This document shows positions 48,001 through 59,140 of a stretch of 64,000 nt of DNA, piece by piece (position 1 is the first letter of the stretch; each line of letters starts with the position of its first letter). The notes under the pieces were generated by a model. That model was not told where the DNA came from and ran no database searches. It saw only the letters and a list, made by a program, of their open reading frames with translations. The stretch comes from Emydura subglobosa. Its lineage: Eukaryota; Chordata; Testudines; Chelidae. The stretch covers positions 74,622,095 to 74,686,094 of the forward strand of contig ML679956.1 in assembly GCA_007922225.1 (NCBI GenBank), read 5' to 3'. A program made the translations under genes and the position numbers.

Positions 48001-51000
48001 TTCATTTTGTTGGAGATCCATAAACTGCAGAAGAATCCAGCTCACTGGCATTAAATACTGCCATAGGATAACAGGACTGAATAACAGTCATTTGTTTTAT
48101 TCAGTAAATTAAGATACTCTAGATACATATGGGGAACAGACTTAAGTAAGAAGATACCATTTTTACAGCAATTTTGCAGAGTAAGATTATACTTTAAAAT
48201 GTGTCAACTTGTTTTTCAGCGTTTGTTATACAATGTTAGCTTTGTGAAAGCACTCAATATGATGTATATGTAGATGTTTTTTATAACTGTAAGGTATGGT
48301 TAATTCTGGGTTTTATGTACAGCAACTTTAAACGTAAGTGGTTATCTTGCCTACATATTGGGGAAGAAAGGAAGAGGCAGTTCTGTGAAACAATTCAAGA
48401 TGGTCTTAAGTGAGACACTCTTCTTGTCTCAGATTGTCAAATATCTCAGAGATATTTTTTCCTTGAATCCTTTTCTTCCTTAAGCTAAATTAAGTCTTCT
48501 AGACTGGAAGTATATTTTTGGGTCTTTGTTTATGGAACACAACATGATATAATGAAGCTCTTCGTCTTGAAGAAAATTAAAGCCTCAGCTTGCTAAAATT
48601 CAGGGCAATGTGCAATTTGTAATTCCAGTTATAACAAACTTCCCCAGAGAAAATGATTTATGGTTAAAAACAAACTACTATAAGTACTTCATTAAAAGAT
48701 AGTTCTATTATGTATCAGCCATAACACAGGGATTTATGTCCTCTTCATCATGATGAAAAAGCTGGCCTTGAACAAGAACTATTTGTCTGTGGTTTATAAA
48801 TGTTAACGTCGGCTTCTCATTTCAGAAAAAACTGGGATTTGTAACTATTCATCATCATAGGTTAAAAAACAGTGATCAGAAGAAACCTGTACTGCTGACA
48901 TAAAACTTTGTATGCCAATAACTTACCAGACCCCACATGCACCTGTGTGTGCCCATTAATCATCCCATTCATCAGCTCTGTATCCTCCAGTTTCAGAAGC
49001 ACAGGAGGATGGAACTTCAGCTCTTCTTGAATTTTCTCCAAGCTGTTCATTTGAGAGCAGCTTGTGTAGTTGAAATGGTATTTCACTTTCTGAATAACAT
49101 TATCTGTAAGAGAGTATCAAGAAATGCTTTAATTAAAATATTGGATTGTTAATGAACTAATTAATATCCCTGACCTTCTTACCCCATTTGTTTAATCTTA
49201 ATGGCATCATCGCTAAAATGTTATTGTTTACTGTTTGGGGCAAATACACAATAAATAGAAAGCAAAGTAAAGTACTTACCACACTTCTGGGTGCTGTAAC
49301 TAACTCTCACCCCACATATGCTTAAAACACAGCTTTACACTGCATAGTAAATGTGACCTAACCATGGCTTAACCAAGTCTATAAATCACAATGAAGCCTT
49401 GAATGGCGTTAGGTCCCATCTACTCTGCAAGACAAAATTATGTTTTAATGGTGACAGGGATTTCATTTTTGCAGTACAAGATGAGACCTACAATTTAAAC
49501 TGTGCTAGTAGCAACAGTGTCTCTGACAGGGATTTTCTTGAGACTTGCGCTACAAATCACTCAGATAAAATCTAACTATGGAATACTTATAACAACATTC
49601 TTATACAAAAATAACCTTCTCCACACATTTGATTCAAGTTGCCAAACACTAAAACTACAAATTACATTATCATCTCAGTAACAATCACCCACATTTCCAG
49701 AGCTGGTGTTCCCCTTTGTGGATATTGCTAACTGTTCTCTAGCCTAGCTTATTTGCTTATGTCTATGCTATGAAGGGCGTGTTTTTTGTTACATTACTTT
49801 TTTTAATAACCATGAGTAATGAAGCAAATTAAATGCAGAAGTGTATTTATAAAAAGAGATCTGGTTTTTAAGTCAAGTAAAAAAATCTTATCTTAAAGGC
49901 ACTACATCCAAACAGTAAGTTACAACTTACCATTTAGGTTTCTGGCAGCACCTACTGAACATCAAATGTATAGGAAAATCTACAACAGCAAGACTACAGA
50001 ATGCACAGAAGTGCTTTATGATCCACAGTACACAGCATTAGGCAAGGATAGGGGATTTCAAGCAACAACTACTGGGAACACATTAGCATTGCAACAGGCC
50101 AACAGTTACAAAGATTCACTAGTAAGGCAATAGAGTTCAAATCTTGCAATTTATTCAGAGCAACTTAGATTCAGGAGAATGCATAAAAGATCATGCAACA
50201 GCATGGAAGGTAACAAAAAGGGTAATCGCATGAAAGAGAGAGGGAGGACCATGATACTGAAAATAAATAATGCGAAGAACCCAAACTTTTGCATTTTGTT
50301 TTTTGCATTTTTTGCTTTCTTAGTACATGGTACTAGTACACCTTTTGTACAACTTTTGCATTCTTAGTACATGGCCAATATGATTAAAATAAGTGAGAAA
50401 TCCCTAGCCAAAACGCAGCAGCAAAAAACTCAAATTTCAACAGATTTATGATTAAATTAGAATGTGACTTGCAACCAGTTCACTCACAATGCAAGAATTG
50501 TTGCATATCATAGTTTCCCTAGGGACATCTCTTTCTTCTAAGCAGGAGAATCTAAACTCTTGTTCAGAGCTGGATGGTAGTGTATTAACACACTCCAGCA
50601 CCCTACCTCTGACAGGGAATAGACTTTCACTTAAAGGGAAATGCAACTAATCCTATAGAGCTAGTCATTCTTCCAGAGATGTGAGGTTCCCAAGGGACAG
50701 CAGCTGATAGGCCGGAAAAGCCATTTATTTATGTCAGGAATCAGAGGTGAGAGAGAGCACCCTGTATGATCACAAAGTGTTGCATGAACCTAAGCTATGT
50801 GAGAAGTGAAACTGTCTACCATGCTGACCTGCATCATCTCATTGTTTTCTGTGCTCACCCTGTCTTTCTCTCATCTTCTTGTCTTATACTTAGATTGTAA
50901 ACGCTTCAGCGCAGGGACTGTCTTTTTGTTCTGTGCCAGATGCTGTACAAACACAACAGGGCTCTGGTCTACGACTGAGAATCCTAAGAAATACCACAAT

Positions 51001-53681
51001 AATCTACTGTTTCATATTATTATAGGAATTTTTTTCCTACACTGTTCTCCTGCCACATAAAGCCACCTTGTATGATCAGGCATTAACATGGCTCCTCATC
51101 ATTAACAACCTGTACAAAGGATCTAACAGTAAGAGAGTAAAGCTACAAACCAAATTCAAGAAAAGCATAGGGTCTGGAAGCCAAGCTTATGCTCGTAGTG
51201 TCATATGAGGCAGCAAATTCCCATTGGAGCTCCTCAAGGAAGCAAAATGCCATGGCGGTCGGGTAACTGCTGGAGCAGATCACCATGAAGGCAATGTCCC
51301 CAGAAGAATGAAAACTGAAAAGAAAACATTCATTCTAAGTTACAAGAAAAAAGTAGAAGAGTTATGCTGGACATCAACATTAGACTGCATGGTCTGTTAA
51401 AAATATTTGATCTCAGATGCATTAGTTGGGAAAACATACTGGAGGAGAATCATCTGGTTTTCATCCCAGCTGTAGTTCTGTTTAAATATATGCCAATATC
51501 TGTATACAGCAGCCTTTTCTAATTGGCCATTTATTTATAGCCTTTACCCCCATACCCGTTTATGGTCCCTTCCCTACAAAAGGCACTAGATCTAAAGTTA
51601 TCACTCCTCTAGCAATGCTGAAGATTAAACATGGCATGAATTTCATGCCTTGTAACACTGGCTTCGAAAGACTACCAATTAAAACTCGAATCTTTCCTTT
51701 CTCAATTCATTCATTCAATCTAAGTTCATAGCCCTCCTCCACACCACAAAAATCATTATACACATACATACAATTAAAGCTCAGGTCTCCAATAACCAGC
51801 CTTTACAACCTCTAGCCAGGAGTGCAGTCTCAAATGTGAGCTCTGATCACTTATGAAATAAAATCCAATTAATTTAGATTATACAAAATGGAATAATCCA
51901 TTAATATTCCCTTTTGTGAGGTTCCAGAACATGAGATTTATATTTTTCTTACATATAAAGCTATGCTCTTTTTCTAGAAGATGTTAATCTTTAGGTTTTA
52001 GACAATAAGTCCCTGTGCGCAAAACAAGAAAGTATTTGTCTGTAAAACCGATTCCTCAATTTCTTGTCCAATCTACAATTTTTAAGTTTTGTAAGGCACT
52101 ATTTCTTGCACCTGCCAGGGGAATTTTTTATGTTTCTCAGGTCTTATTGAACTGCTAGATATCTAGTTGCATCCTCTGCCTCTTTATCTGGAGATGTTAT
52201 GGCAGAGGTCTCACCAGTTCTTCTACCACAAGTAGGATTTTCAGAAGTGCCAAGTGAAGTTGTGCAAGACACTCACTGAAAATCCATTGTTGTAAGTCTG
52301 AGACAAATGCCCCAGTTCACAGTGTGATTTCTGATCCTAAGCAGCACTTCAAACTTGTGCATAAAACTGGCACTATTTTTAAAAAGTGATTTTTCAACAT
52401 ACAACTCTTGCTGGGATAAGTAGGAATTGCAAGGCTGTGGTGCAAATCAAAATACTGGATAATCACAGGTCCCATCAAGGAATGTTGGTAGCAATTTAAA
52501 ATTCAGAGACATGGATGAGATTTTCATAAGTGCCTAACGGAGCTGGGCACACAAAGATTGTTCCAATGGAGGTAGTGCAGTGAAAAGAGAAATATGGATC
52601 ATTATGTAAACTAAGAGAACAACATATGGGCTGCAAAACAGAGATGAGGAATTTTGTAATGTGTGGTCAAGACTAGAATCCTTGAAGTATTATTTCTCAG
52701 ACATGGGCATTCACCAGTTTGGATGGCTCGCATGGGTCAGACATGCTGATTCATCCGCAATGCAGATGGCTTTGTTTCTTCCCCTTCATCTGAGTTCTGT
52801 CCTGTACTGAGACCAAGCAGCCACCACATGTTAACTTTCATTCATGAATGACCTGGGCTGGTTCTTAAGCCTAAGAAAAAAGTAGCTACCCACAATTCAA
52901 TAGGAAGGAAAATTTGATCATCAAGAGGCCCGAGTTATCTTGCAAGCCAAGATAAGTGGAGTGGGGAGGGGGGAGATGAAGAGCCTACTAAAACCATTTT
53001 AAAATCCAATTTAAGAGTGTTCTCTGGTAGGGTTATTTTTATTTGTATTATTTTTGTCTTGACAAGATACCTTTAAATTGTACATTAAAAAGGCAAATAC
53101 TGACATCACTGTGAAGGAGGAATCTGAGATTAGAGAAAAGTCATCTAGATGTTAGTTATGTCTGTTTTAGAAATGCTTACGAAAGGAAGTTTCATAAAGA
53201 GGTGGGAACACCAACATAGGAGAGGGGAAAGGGAGAAGAGATGCAGATTGGAAGCAAAAAGATAAGAGGAAATTAGTAGTAAAGATAATATAACAAAATG
53301 ATAATGCAAACAAACACTCATTTTCACATAATGCTGAAAGTTCATGTTATACCTGTAGCGTATGTTCAAGGTGCAGTTATATTACATGATGTTTAAAAAA
53401 AAAAAAAAAAGCCTCACCATAGCCAACCCCTAAAGTTAATTAAACCCAGCAGGATAAACATTTTTGTTAAGTTAGGACCAAATGAATGTTGTAGCTTACT
53501 GTATGCTGAAGTCACGTCCTTTTGCTGTGCCTCGATCAGGATACTGTGTAAGAATTAAGGATAATGCCTTTAGTCTCTTCCTACATTCCAGGAAGTCCTG
53601 GTTGAGATGAAAATCTGTGGAGGCTGAAAGTGGAAGTCCGTCCCTCACCCTCACCACGCAGGCAAAAAGGATCATGGACAT
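38824..53681 (-). CDS. SEC22C: SEC22C, vesicle-trafficking protein SEC22 homolog C (six coding exons)
   Basis: Joining minus-strand exons 53681-53500, 51314-51151, 49103-48927, 42989-42871, 42178-42113 and 39024-38824 gives 909 nt, or 302 residues plus stop. Human SEC22C is about 303 residues. All junctions are GT/AG and the phases fit without adjustment. Residues about 1-119 form the longin domain, starting MSMILFACVVRVRDGLPLSA and including SRPYAFLEFD near 107-116. Residues about 117-182 are a polar linker. About four hydrophobic segments follow, near 183-203, 219-241, 250-267 and 271-290, and the protein ends EKQPDSGV. Family knowledge: SEC22C acts in ER-Golgi transport, and unlike SEC22B it lacks a usable SNARE motif and has several membrane spans. 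The sequence agrees, since no heptad SNARE helix is visible. It is SEC22C rather than SEC22A because residue-level similarity to SEC22C, as I remember it, is far higher throughout. No frameshift or premature stop is present. Confidence 0.97.
39665..39775 (+). repeat. tRNA-derived SINE head
   Basis: The A-box-like TAGCTCAAGCAG near 39681 and the B-box-like GGTTCAAACC near 39724 are spaced as in a tRNA. In SEC22C intron 6. Confidence 0.7.
40075..40165 (-). repeat. tRNA-derived SINE head, opposite strand
   Basis: The reverse complement has TTAGCTCAAGCAGTAGAGTC then AGATCCAGAAGTC, matching the unit about 300 bases away in opposite orientation. Confidence 0.65.
42113..42178 (-). CDS. SEC22C: SEC22C exon 6 (second membrane segment)
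   Basis: This 66-nt exon has acceptor CCCCCAACAG above 42178 and donor GTATGTTAAG below 42113. It encodes residues 215-236, EDHEGIGNVIAFLLPFVACI then FQ. It is phase 0 at both ends, so skipping it would keep the frame but delete most of a membrane span. It is too short to be found by ORF length and rests on splice sites plus family similarity. Confidence 0.95.
42179..42870. other. SEC22C intron 5
   Basis: A short intron with an impure A-run near 42432-42461. Nothing else is recognisable. Confidence 0.7.
42871..42989 (-). CDS. SEC22C: SEC22C exon 5 (first membrane segment)
   Basis: This 119-nt exon uses the acceptor CTGAAG at 42995-42990 and donor GTAAC just below 42871. A nearer AG after CTACCTAC would break the frame. 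With the chosen site codon 175 becomes GCC (Ala) and the join reads GSAPTYRMQPVT, matching the family. It encodes residues 175-214, including the hydrophobic LGILSLVLNIMCGALNLI and then HLAEYSFQ. Confidence 0.95.
44931..45163. mobile_element. Penelope-like terminus pair, palindromic, in SEC22C intron 4
   Basis: Arm 44931-45016 is the reverse complement of about 45041-45117, with shared blocks AAAGACTAACAAATT, CTGCAGGCATAAGCTTTC and GGGCTG. The tail 45118-45163 has TGCTGTATACAGGACTAACA and ends CCCCTCTGG, as in the 61.5-kb copy. It would fold into a hairpin of about 75 bp in RNA of either strand. Confidence 0.8.
46083..46153 (+). mobile_element. CR1 LINE tail only
   Basis: GGTTAGTCCTGCTTTGAGCA, GGACTAGATGACCTCCTGAG and CAACTCTATGATTCTAAA make up a bare 3' tail in SEC22C intron 4. 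Confidence 0.85.
46164..46425. mobile_element. Palindromic MITE in SEC22C intron 4
   Basis: CACTGAAATAGTTAAGTC near 46173 and TATAAGGGTGCTTAT near 46226 are mirrored by ATAAGCACCCTTATA near 46292 and AGCTATTTCAGTG near 46346. The two arms of about 80 bp would fold into a long hairpin. Non-coding; outer ends approximate. Confidence 0.7.
48927..49103 (-). CDS. SEC22C: SEC22C exon 4 (end of longin domain and linker)
   Basis: This 177-nt exon has acceptor CTTACAG above 49103 and donor GTAAGT below 48927. It encodes the end of Asp116, residues 117-174 and one base of Ala175. It contains KVKYHFNYTSCSQ, LEKIQEELKFHPP and NGMINGHTQVHVGS. The linker between longin domain and membrane segments is one residue shorter than I recall for human SEC22C (NS-LEK against a longer form), which accounts for 302 rather than 303 residues. 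Confidence 0.96.
49104..51150. other. SEC22C intron 3
   Basis: Mostly unassigned AT-rich intron. A plus-strand SINE tail lies near 50840-51000. Near 50280-50375 a short irregular direct repeat (TTTTGCATT and CTTAGTACATGG units) is visible. No exon-like segment was found. Confidence 0.6.
50845..51000 (+). repeat. SINE tail fragment in SEC22C intron 3
   Basis: TAGATTGTAAACGCTTCAGC, GCAGGGACTGTCTTTTTGTT and CTGTACAAACACAACAGGGC match the SINE tail seen at 7.1 kb, with similar spacing. Confidence 0.75.
51151..51314 (-). CDS. SEC22C: SEC22C exon 3 (longin domain)
   Basis: This 164-nt exon has its acceptor CAG at 51317-51315 and donor GT at 51150-51149. It completes His61, encodes residues 62-115 and gives the first base of Asp116. 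It includes GDIAFMVICSSSYPTAMAFC and ends SRPYAFLEF, the second half of the longin domain. No other reading frame in it resembles a known protein. Confidence 0.96.
51315..53499. other. SEC22C intron 2
   Basis: AT-rich intron without a recognisable gene. It contains an A-run near 53394-53410 and a few short scraps of the dispersed palindromic families (for example near 52230-52300 and 52500-52560). Confidence 0.7.
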
Positions 53682-53709
53682 CCTCCACAAGAGTATTCAT
53701 GAGGACAAC
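53500..53709 (-). CDS. SEC22C: SEC22C exon 2 (first coding exon, with start codon)
   Basis: The acceptor is TTTATTTCCAG just above 53709 and the donor is GTAAGC at 53499-53498. The start codon is at 53681-53679, with A at -3 and the SEC22-type N-terminus MSMILFACVV. The exon has 28 nt of 5' UTR and encodes residues 1-60 plus two bases of codon 61. An out-of-frame ATG at 53700 lies upstream in the same exon. The codons before the start (TTG TGG AGG) are in frame but contain no ATG. Confidence 0.95.
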
Positions 53710-56700
53710 CTGGAAATAAATGTATTAAATTGAGATTTCATCCATTTACATAACCACCTAATAATCAAGAACGTATTGTGTCAAAGCATAAATTTAACTC
53801 TTTTACTGCTGCTTCTCAACAAAACTTCTTGTACTGCCATCATCTTTTAGAGATGATCTAAGCGTTTCTTGGTTTTTTTGCTTTTTTAAAATGGAACTGT
53901 CGCTGTTTCTGCTTCTTGTTGACATATAAAGATGGTCTGAAAAATTCTTTCCCTGAAAGAATTTATCAATGTCTTCTTGATGGCTTTTTACTTTAGAAAT
54001 ATCAGGAACATTGGAAGAAATTTTCAAAGACAAAAATAGCAGTTGGACACCTAACTCCCACTGACTAGCTGTCATTTCACTAGTCCTCCTGTCAGTCATC
54101 TAATGGTATATCTATACAACAAATGATGGTATGATTGCCGTGCAGGTACACATACCAGTGCAGTTTTAATCTAGCTGGTGTGGGTAACCGTGTTGTGGTG
54201 CGAGCTTCACCACAGGCTAGCCACCCCAGTGCAAGCCCACCAGGGATTCTAGGTACATACTTGGGCTGCTGGCCCTCCATGTTGTCACATATTCACTGCT
54301 ATTACTCACACTAATTACATTAAAACCCATGCTGCAACCACACCCTAATCTGTAGTTCAGACACATCCCTATTGTTGCAGACAACTCTGGAATTCCTTAT
54401 GTAAAAAACCAAACAGGAAATGAGGCTTTTGTTTATAATCTTTCAGGACTTCTTTATATATTATATAAAAATCAAAAGAGGGGACAGCAGTTCATGTTGA
54501 AAGTACATAAACGCTCAATCAGAGTCAAAATTACACTGTATAAGCATGGGGTTTGGCATGCTGAACTAGCCGCCATATCAAAAAAGACTAAGACCCCTAA
54601 TTACACATAATTCCATTTTTTTTTTTGTTCTGTTATGAAACCGGACAGCCAGAGGGAGCAAATCTTCCATTCTTAAAATTGTGCTGGCATTTGTGATATC
54701 ACCATTATATTTATCAGAACTACAAAGTAAAAAGAAAGAAAGAGCCACGTAGGGTTTGGCATGCCATTAAAAAGAGAAAAATAGTCAGCATTTGCTAACT
54801 TGAAGGACACCACAAAATTGCGGCTTTTGAGCTTCTAAAATGGAGTGTAAAAAAAGTTAAAGCAGTTAATGGTTCTTGACATTATTTGTTTCACAGTTTG
54901 TATTTAAAATGACTGATCTTGTAAAAAAATATGAAACTAAGTCCAAAAATAATTACACTTTAGTAAGCATTTGTTTAACAATTACTCCCATTCCACTGAT
55001 AAACAAGATACACAAGAGTGAAACATCACACTGATCTTTAATTTGCTCTGGTAATATCAATGTAAAAAAAAACAACAGAGCAAACACACACGAACTTTAA
55101 CCTACTGAAAAAAGTTTGTTGATTCAGAAGAAGTATAAATATTAGCACTGTTAACTTTCAACTGAGATCAGCTCCTCAAAGCTGCAAAGTTCATTCAGTC
55201 ACTGGGTACTATTGCTAACAGATTAAGAGGAATTTAACTGTGTTTCAGATGTATATAAAATAATGAATTGTATAGATGAGGTGCATCAGACACTTCTATT
55301 TACTCTCTTGCAATAGAAGAGCAAGGGGACACTCAAAAAAATGGAAAGACAACAAGTTTAAAACATATAAAAACAAGAATCCTTTTAATACAACATATAA
55401 TTAACCTGTGGAACTCTTTGCCTCAATAAACCAGTGATACCAAGATTTTAGGATTCAAAAAGGGATTAGACATTTGTATGAATACACAGAACACAGATCG
55501 ATACATTAGCCAGCATGAACCGCTATTCGTTATTTGAAAGGAATTGTGTACTTTTAAAAGCATCTCCTCATGAGAAGAAGAGACAGACTTATGTATTCTT
55601 CACTGATAGGGGTTTTCGTAAATCTGGTAGGTACCTGATTACAAGAGAGGTCAATGCTAATGTCACCCCAAAACATACTTGGCAAAGCTTGAAAAGATTG
55701 AACTTACATGTTCCACACTTCTATCATATACAGAGCGGCCACAGCTCGTCATCAAAACACTGCAGCAACCAGACCCATCTACAACTTCAAACTACAACTT
55801 CAAACTAGGCTCCTTTTGCAGGCTCCTTCCATCTACTCTGCCTCAGTTTTTCTGCTCTCACTTTCACCTGTGTTTTGTTCCAAACTGCCCCATAGTCATA
55901 GAAAGCCTTTCAAAAACCTGTTTCCCAAGCCACCTCCCTTCTGCTTGTTTAAATTATCATTGCACATATTCACTTGCAGATGACAGGGTAAAGTTAGTTC
56001 ATGAGAGATTAATGGATTCATCAGGATGTGTACATGCCTGAGTAACTGCACAATCTTATTACTCTAATCCTTGTCCTCTCTCTCCTCTTCCCCACTCCCC
56101 TTTTCTGTCAGTGGGAATTTAGGCCCCAATCCAGCCATTGGATGGATCTGTATAGCAGACCCCCATGCCTATGCAGAGCCCAATTGGAGCCTCACTAAAG
56201 CCAACTACAGTACATCAACTACAGGCAGAGATCTGGTTGAGAAATTGAAGCCTGGTAATATAACATATTTGGTCCAGGGATGAGGTCATTACAATTTCTG
56301 TTAAGCACCTCTCATACATTTTGGTGCTCAAAATTAGAAAAGCAATAACATGCTCACAGTATTTTCATTTATCTGACCCCTCTATACTGTGCTGAAACAT
56401 ACTGAATAAAAATATTTTGCCTGTCCTACATACGATCAGTAAAGACTGGTCAGAGCATCACAAACTTTTTTTAAAGGGGCAGTTTCAATAGAGTAGGTGG
56501 GAACATTTAATACACTTGTACATCTAACAACATTTCAGAGATAGGCTTTTTAACTTAACACTCATTTAAAGATGAGTAGGTGTATTGTGTATGACTGAAT
56601 TAAACATTTACTGTAGTATTATTAACACCTCCTAAACATGTAAATTACAGCCCCCATTAATAAAACTGGCCATACATTTTCTAAATTGCAAAATATGAAA

Positions 56701-57520
56701 AAAAATTTAAGGGAAAACATATCCACCCAAAAGGCTCCAAGCACAGAAGCAGAAAGTTGTCTGGCTGTCCTTTTAAAAATATTGTTCTTTGTTTTAACCA
56801 AAGAATTCCTCTATTGTTGAAAATGTTTGTCCTTATTTACTCAGAATGGGATGGTTGGCAGCACTGAGGAAGCTGTCTTGACTCAAGCATCTGTTCTCCT
56901 TCTCATTGCTCATTTGTCACCTTTCTCCTATGGAAAAAGCCACATATAGCCACACAATTTCAGCCCACTGATTTACTAACATCCAATTACTGGGCCAAGT
57001 TCTGCCCTTGGCCAGACCTACACAATCCCACTGAAGACCATGGGAGATCCGGTAAAAGTTACATCACTGCTCAGGAAGGCTTTAGAGGAAGTGGCTGTGC
57101 ATTTGATTAAAATTTGTGTTTTGCTACATGTAATGCACCTCTGATCTCTTTTTCAAATGGACCAAACACCCACAGCTCCCACTACCTACAGCGGGAGCTG
57201 TGGGTGCTCAAAATCTCTCCATGTCTATTAGGGTATGAAAGAGGCACAGAACTGTCTAAACAAACAAAAAGTATGCAGCTACATCAGTATTTAACAGAGC
57301 TGCAGATCACATGCGGATATTTAGCCTCAGCCAATAAAAGAAATAAAAATAAAGGGGATGAGAGGGTGTACGGGTAGTAGCAGGAAAGAGGCCTTTGTCT
57401 TTTCTGTGGGAGCACTTATCCTAAGTGGATTGTACCTGCCACACCTGAAGAGTCTGTCTTTCCTTACACTTTGACAACACTTGTATGTAGTGTAATTATA
57501 GCCGACTGAGTCCCAGAATA
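53710..57520. other. SEC22C intron 1, lower part
   Basis: AT-rich intronic DNA. It holds a weakly palindromic MITE-like stretch near 54100-54350, a T-run near 54617, an old CR1-like tail near 55270-55510 and otherwise unassigned sequence. Open frames near 55515-56283 are not similar to any protein I know. Confidence 0.6.
55270..55510 (+). mobile_element. Old CR1-like 3' fragment
   Basis: Diverged matches to the CR1 block seen at 30.8 kb: AAGTTTAAAACATATAAAA and AATTAACCTGTGGAACTCTT. It lies in SEC22C intron 1. Boundaries are approximate. Confidence 0.55.
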
Positions 57521-57668
57521 CTAGAGAGACAAAGCAGGCAAGGTAATATCTTTTATTGGATCACCTTTTGTTTGAGAGACAAGCTTTCGAGCCACACAGA
57601 GCTCTTCTTCAGGTCTGGGAAAGGAACTCACAGTGTCACAGCGAAATGTGAGGTGGAACAGATTGTTT
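57521..57668 (-). repeat. Penelope-like terminal repeat, left arm
   Basis: Reverse complement of the right arm with scattered differences. Shared blocks include AATATCTTTTATTGGA, GAGCCACACAG and GTGGAACA. On the minus strand it contains CTGAAGA, then GAGC-loop-GCTC, then GAAAGC: the order of a hammerhead-ribozyme core. Confidence 0.8.
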
Positions 57669-58505
57669 ATCAAATAGATAGCACAAATGCACCAAGAAAC
57701 CAATGACAGACCTCAATGATTGTGTCATCCTCGGGACAGACAATCTAAAATTCCTCATAGATTTCCGCCACAACTTCAACAACCATCACCAATCCTTTAA
57801 ACTCTCTCTGGAACACTGCCACACCAGCATTAGCTTCCTGGACACCACAATCAGCTTCAGCGATGGAACCCTACAGACAACCACCTACAAGAAACACACA
57901 GATCTTCATAGATTCAATAACTACCCCAAACACACCAAGAAATGTTATCTACAGGCAGGCACTCATATACCACAGAATATGCTACGAGGAGAAAAGGTAC
58001 AAATCCCAGACTAACACATTTAAAGCCTCCTTCACCAAACAAGGACACTCCACCAGAGAAGTATATCACATCATGCAATGGGCCACCTGAATACCCCAAG
58101 AGAACCTACTTCAATACAGAAATAAAATGCCCTCTGCCCACACACCCCTAGTGTGACCTACCACCCCACACCATATTGGATATCATCAAACAACCACAAC
58201 CTATACTTGATAGGAACCTCATCCTGAAAGAAATCTTTTCAGAACCCCCACTATTGGCTTTCAAACAATCCCCCAGCCTCTCCAAGCTCATCATCAGAAA
58301 CAAGTTCCCCACAGACCAGGACACACCAACACAAAACAGCACCAGACACTGCTAGAACAGATGCAAAACCTGCAGGCATATCTCCACTGCTACAATGATC
58401 AACACCCCGCTCCCCCAACACATCTTTCAAGATCCATGAATCCTACACATACGTATCACAAGTGATATACCTCATCCAGTGCACTAAATGCCTCAACAAC
58501 TATGT

Positions 58506-58771
58506 CAGGGGCGGCCAACCAGTCAGAAACGAAGAGCCAAAAAAAAAAAAAACTATAGATACGGCAAAGAGCCCCATTTACCTTACCCTCTGCCAAAAAT
58601 TCGTGCTGATCCATCAATTTCGGGGGCAGCTTGTCAATTTCACTTTGGCACCCCATACAATGCACAGAGCAAAGAGCAGTGAAAAGCAAAGAGCCGCATG
58701 CAACTCGCGAGCCGCATTTGTATGAGCAAAGAGCCGCATGCGGCTTGCAAGCCGCGGGTTGGCCACCCCTG
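58506..58771. mobile_element. hAT-type MITE inserted in the Penelope-like element
   Basis: Terminal inverted repeats CAGGGGCGGCCAACC and GGTTGGCCACCCCTG bound a 266-bp non-coding unit. Both sides carry the identical 8-bp target duplication AACTATGT (58498-58505 and 58772-58779), the length typical of hAT transposons. The interior has an A-run and repeated GAGCCGCATG units. Removing it rejoins the host GIY-YIG frame, so it is younger than the Penelope copy. Confidence 0.92.
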
Positions 58772-59140
58772 AACTATGTGGATGAAACCAGACAATATCA
58801 CTATGCTCTCAAATGAACTCACACAAGAACATGATAAAAGACAAAAACACCCTATCATCTGTGGGTGAACACTTTTCATACAGTGATCACTCTATAGCTG
58901 ATCTATCAGTCCTCATCTTCAAAGGAAACCTGCACAACACTTTCAAAAGACAAGCCTGGGAGCTTAAATTCATTACTCTGCCAGACATCAAAAATCAAGG
59001 ACTGAACACATACTGGATTTATGGTTTATTACAACAATCTGTAATCTACTAACCCTCCTTTTTGTCCTATGACTGCAGAGGTGTTAACAGGACACTCCAC
59101 CTTAAATGGTCCCTTACAATATGTGCTAACTACTTACGCT

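Larger units (their letters stand above)
42990..48926. other. SEC22C intron 4
   Basis: The longest intron inside the coding part. It holds a palindromic Penelope-like terminus at 44931-45163, a CR1 tail at 46083-46153 and a palindromic MITE at 46164-46425. Near 43540-43650 there are scraps of the family that carries the CTACACTGCA end motif. The rest is unassigned. Confidence 0.65.
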
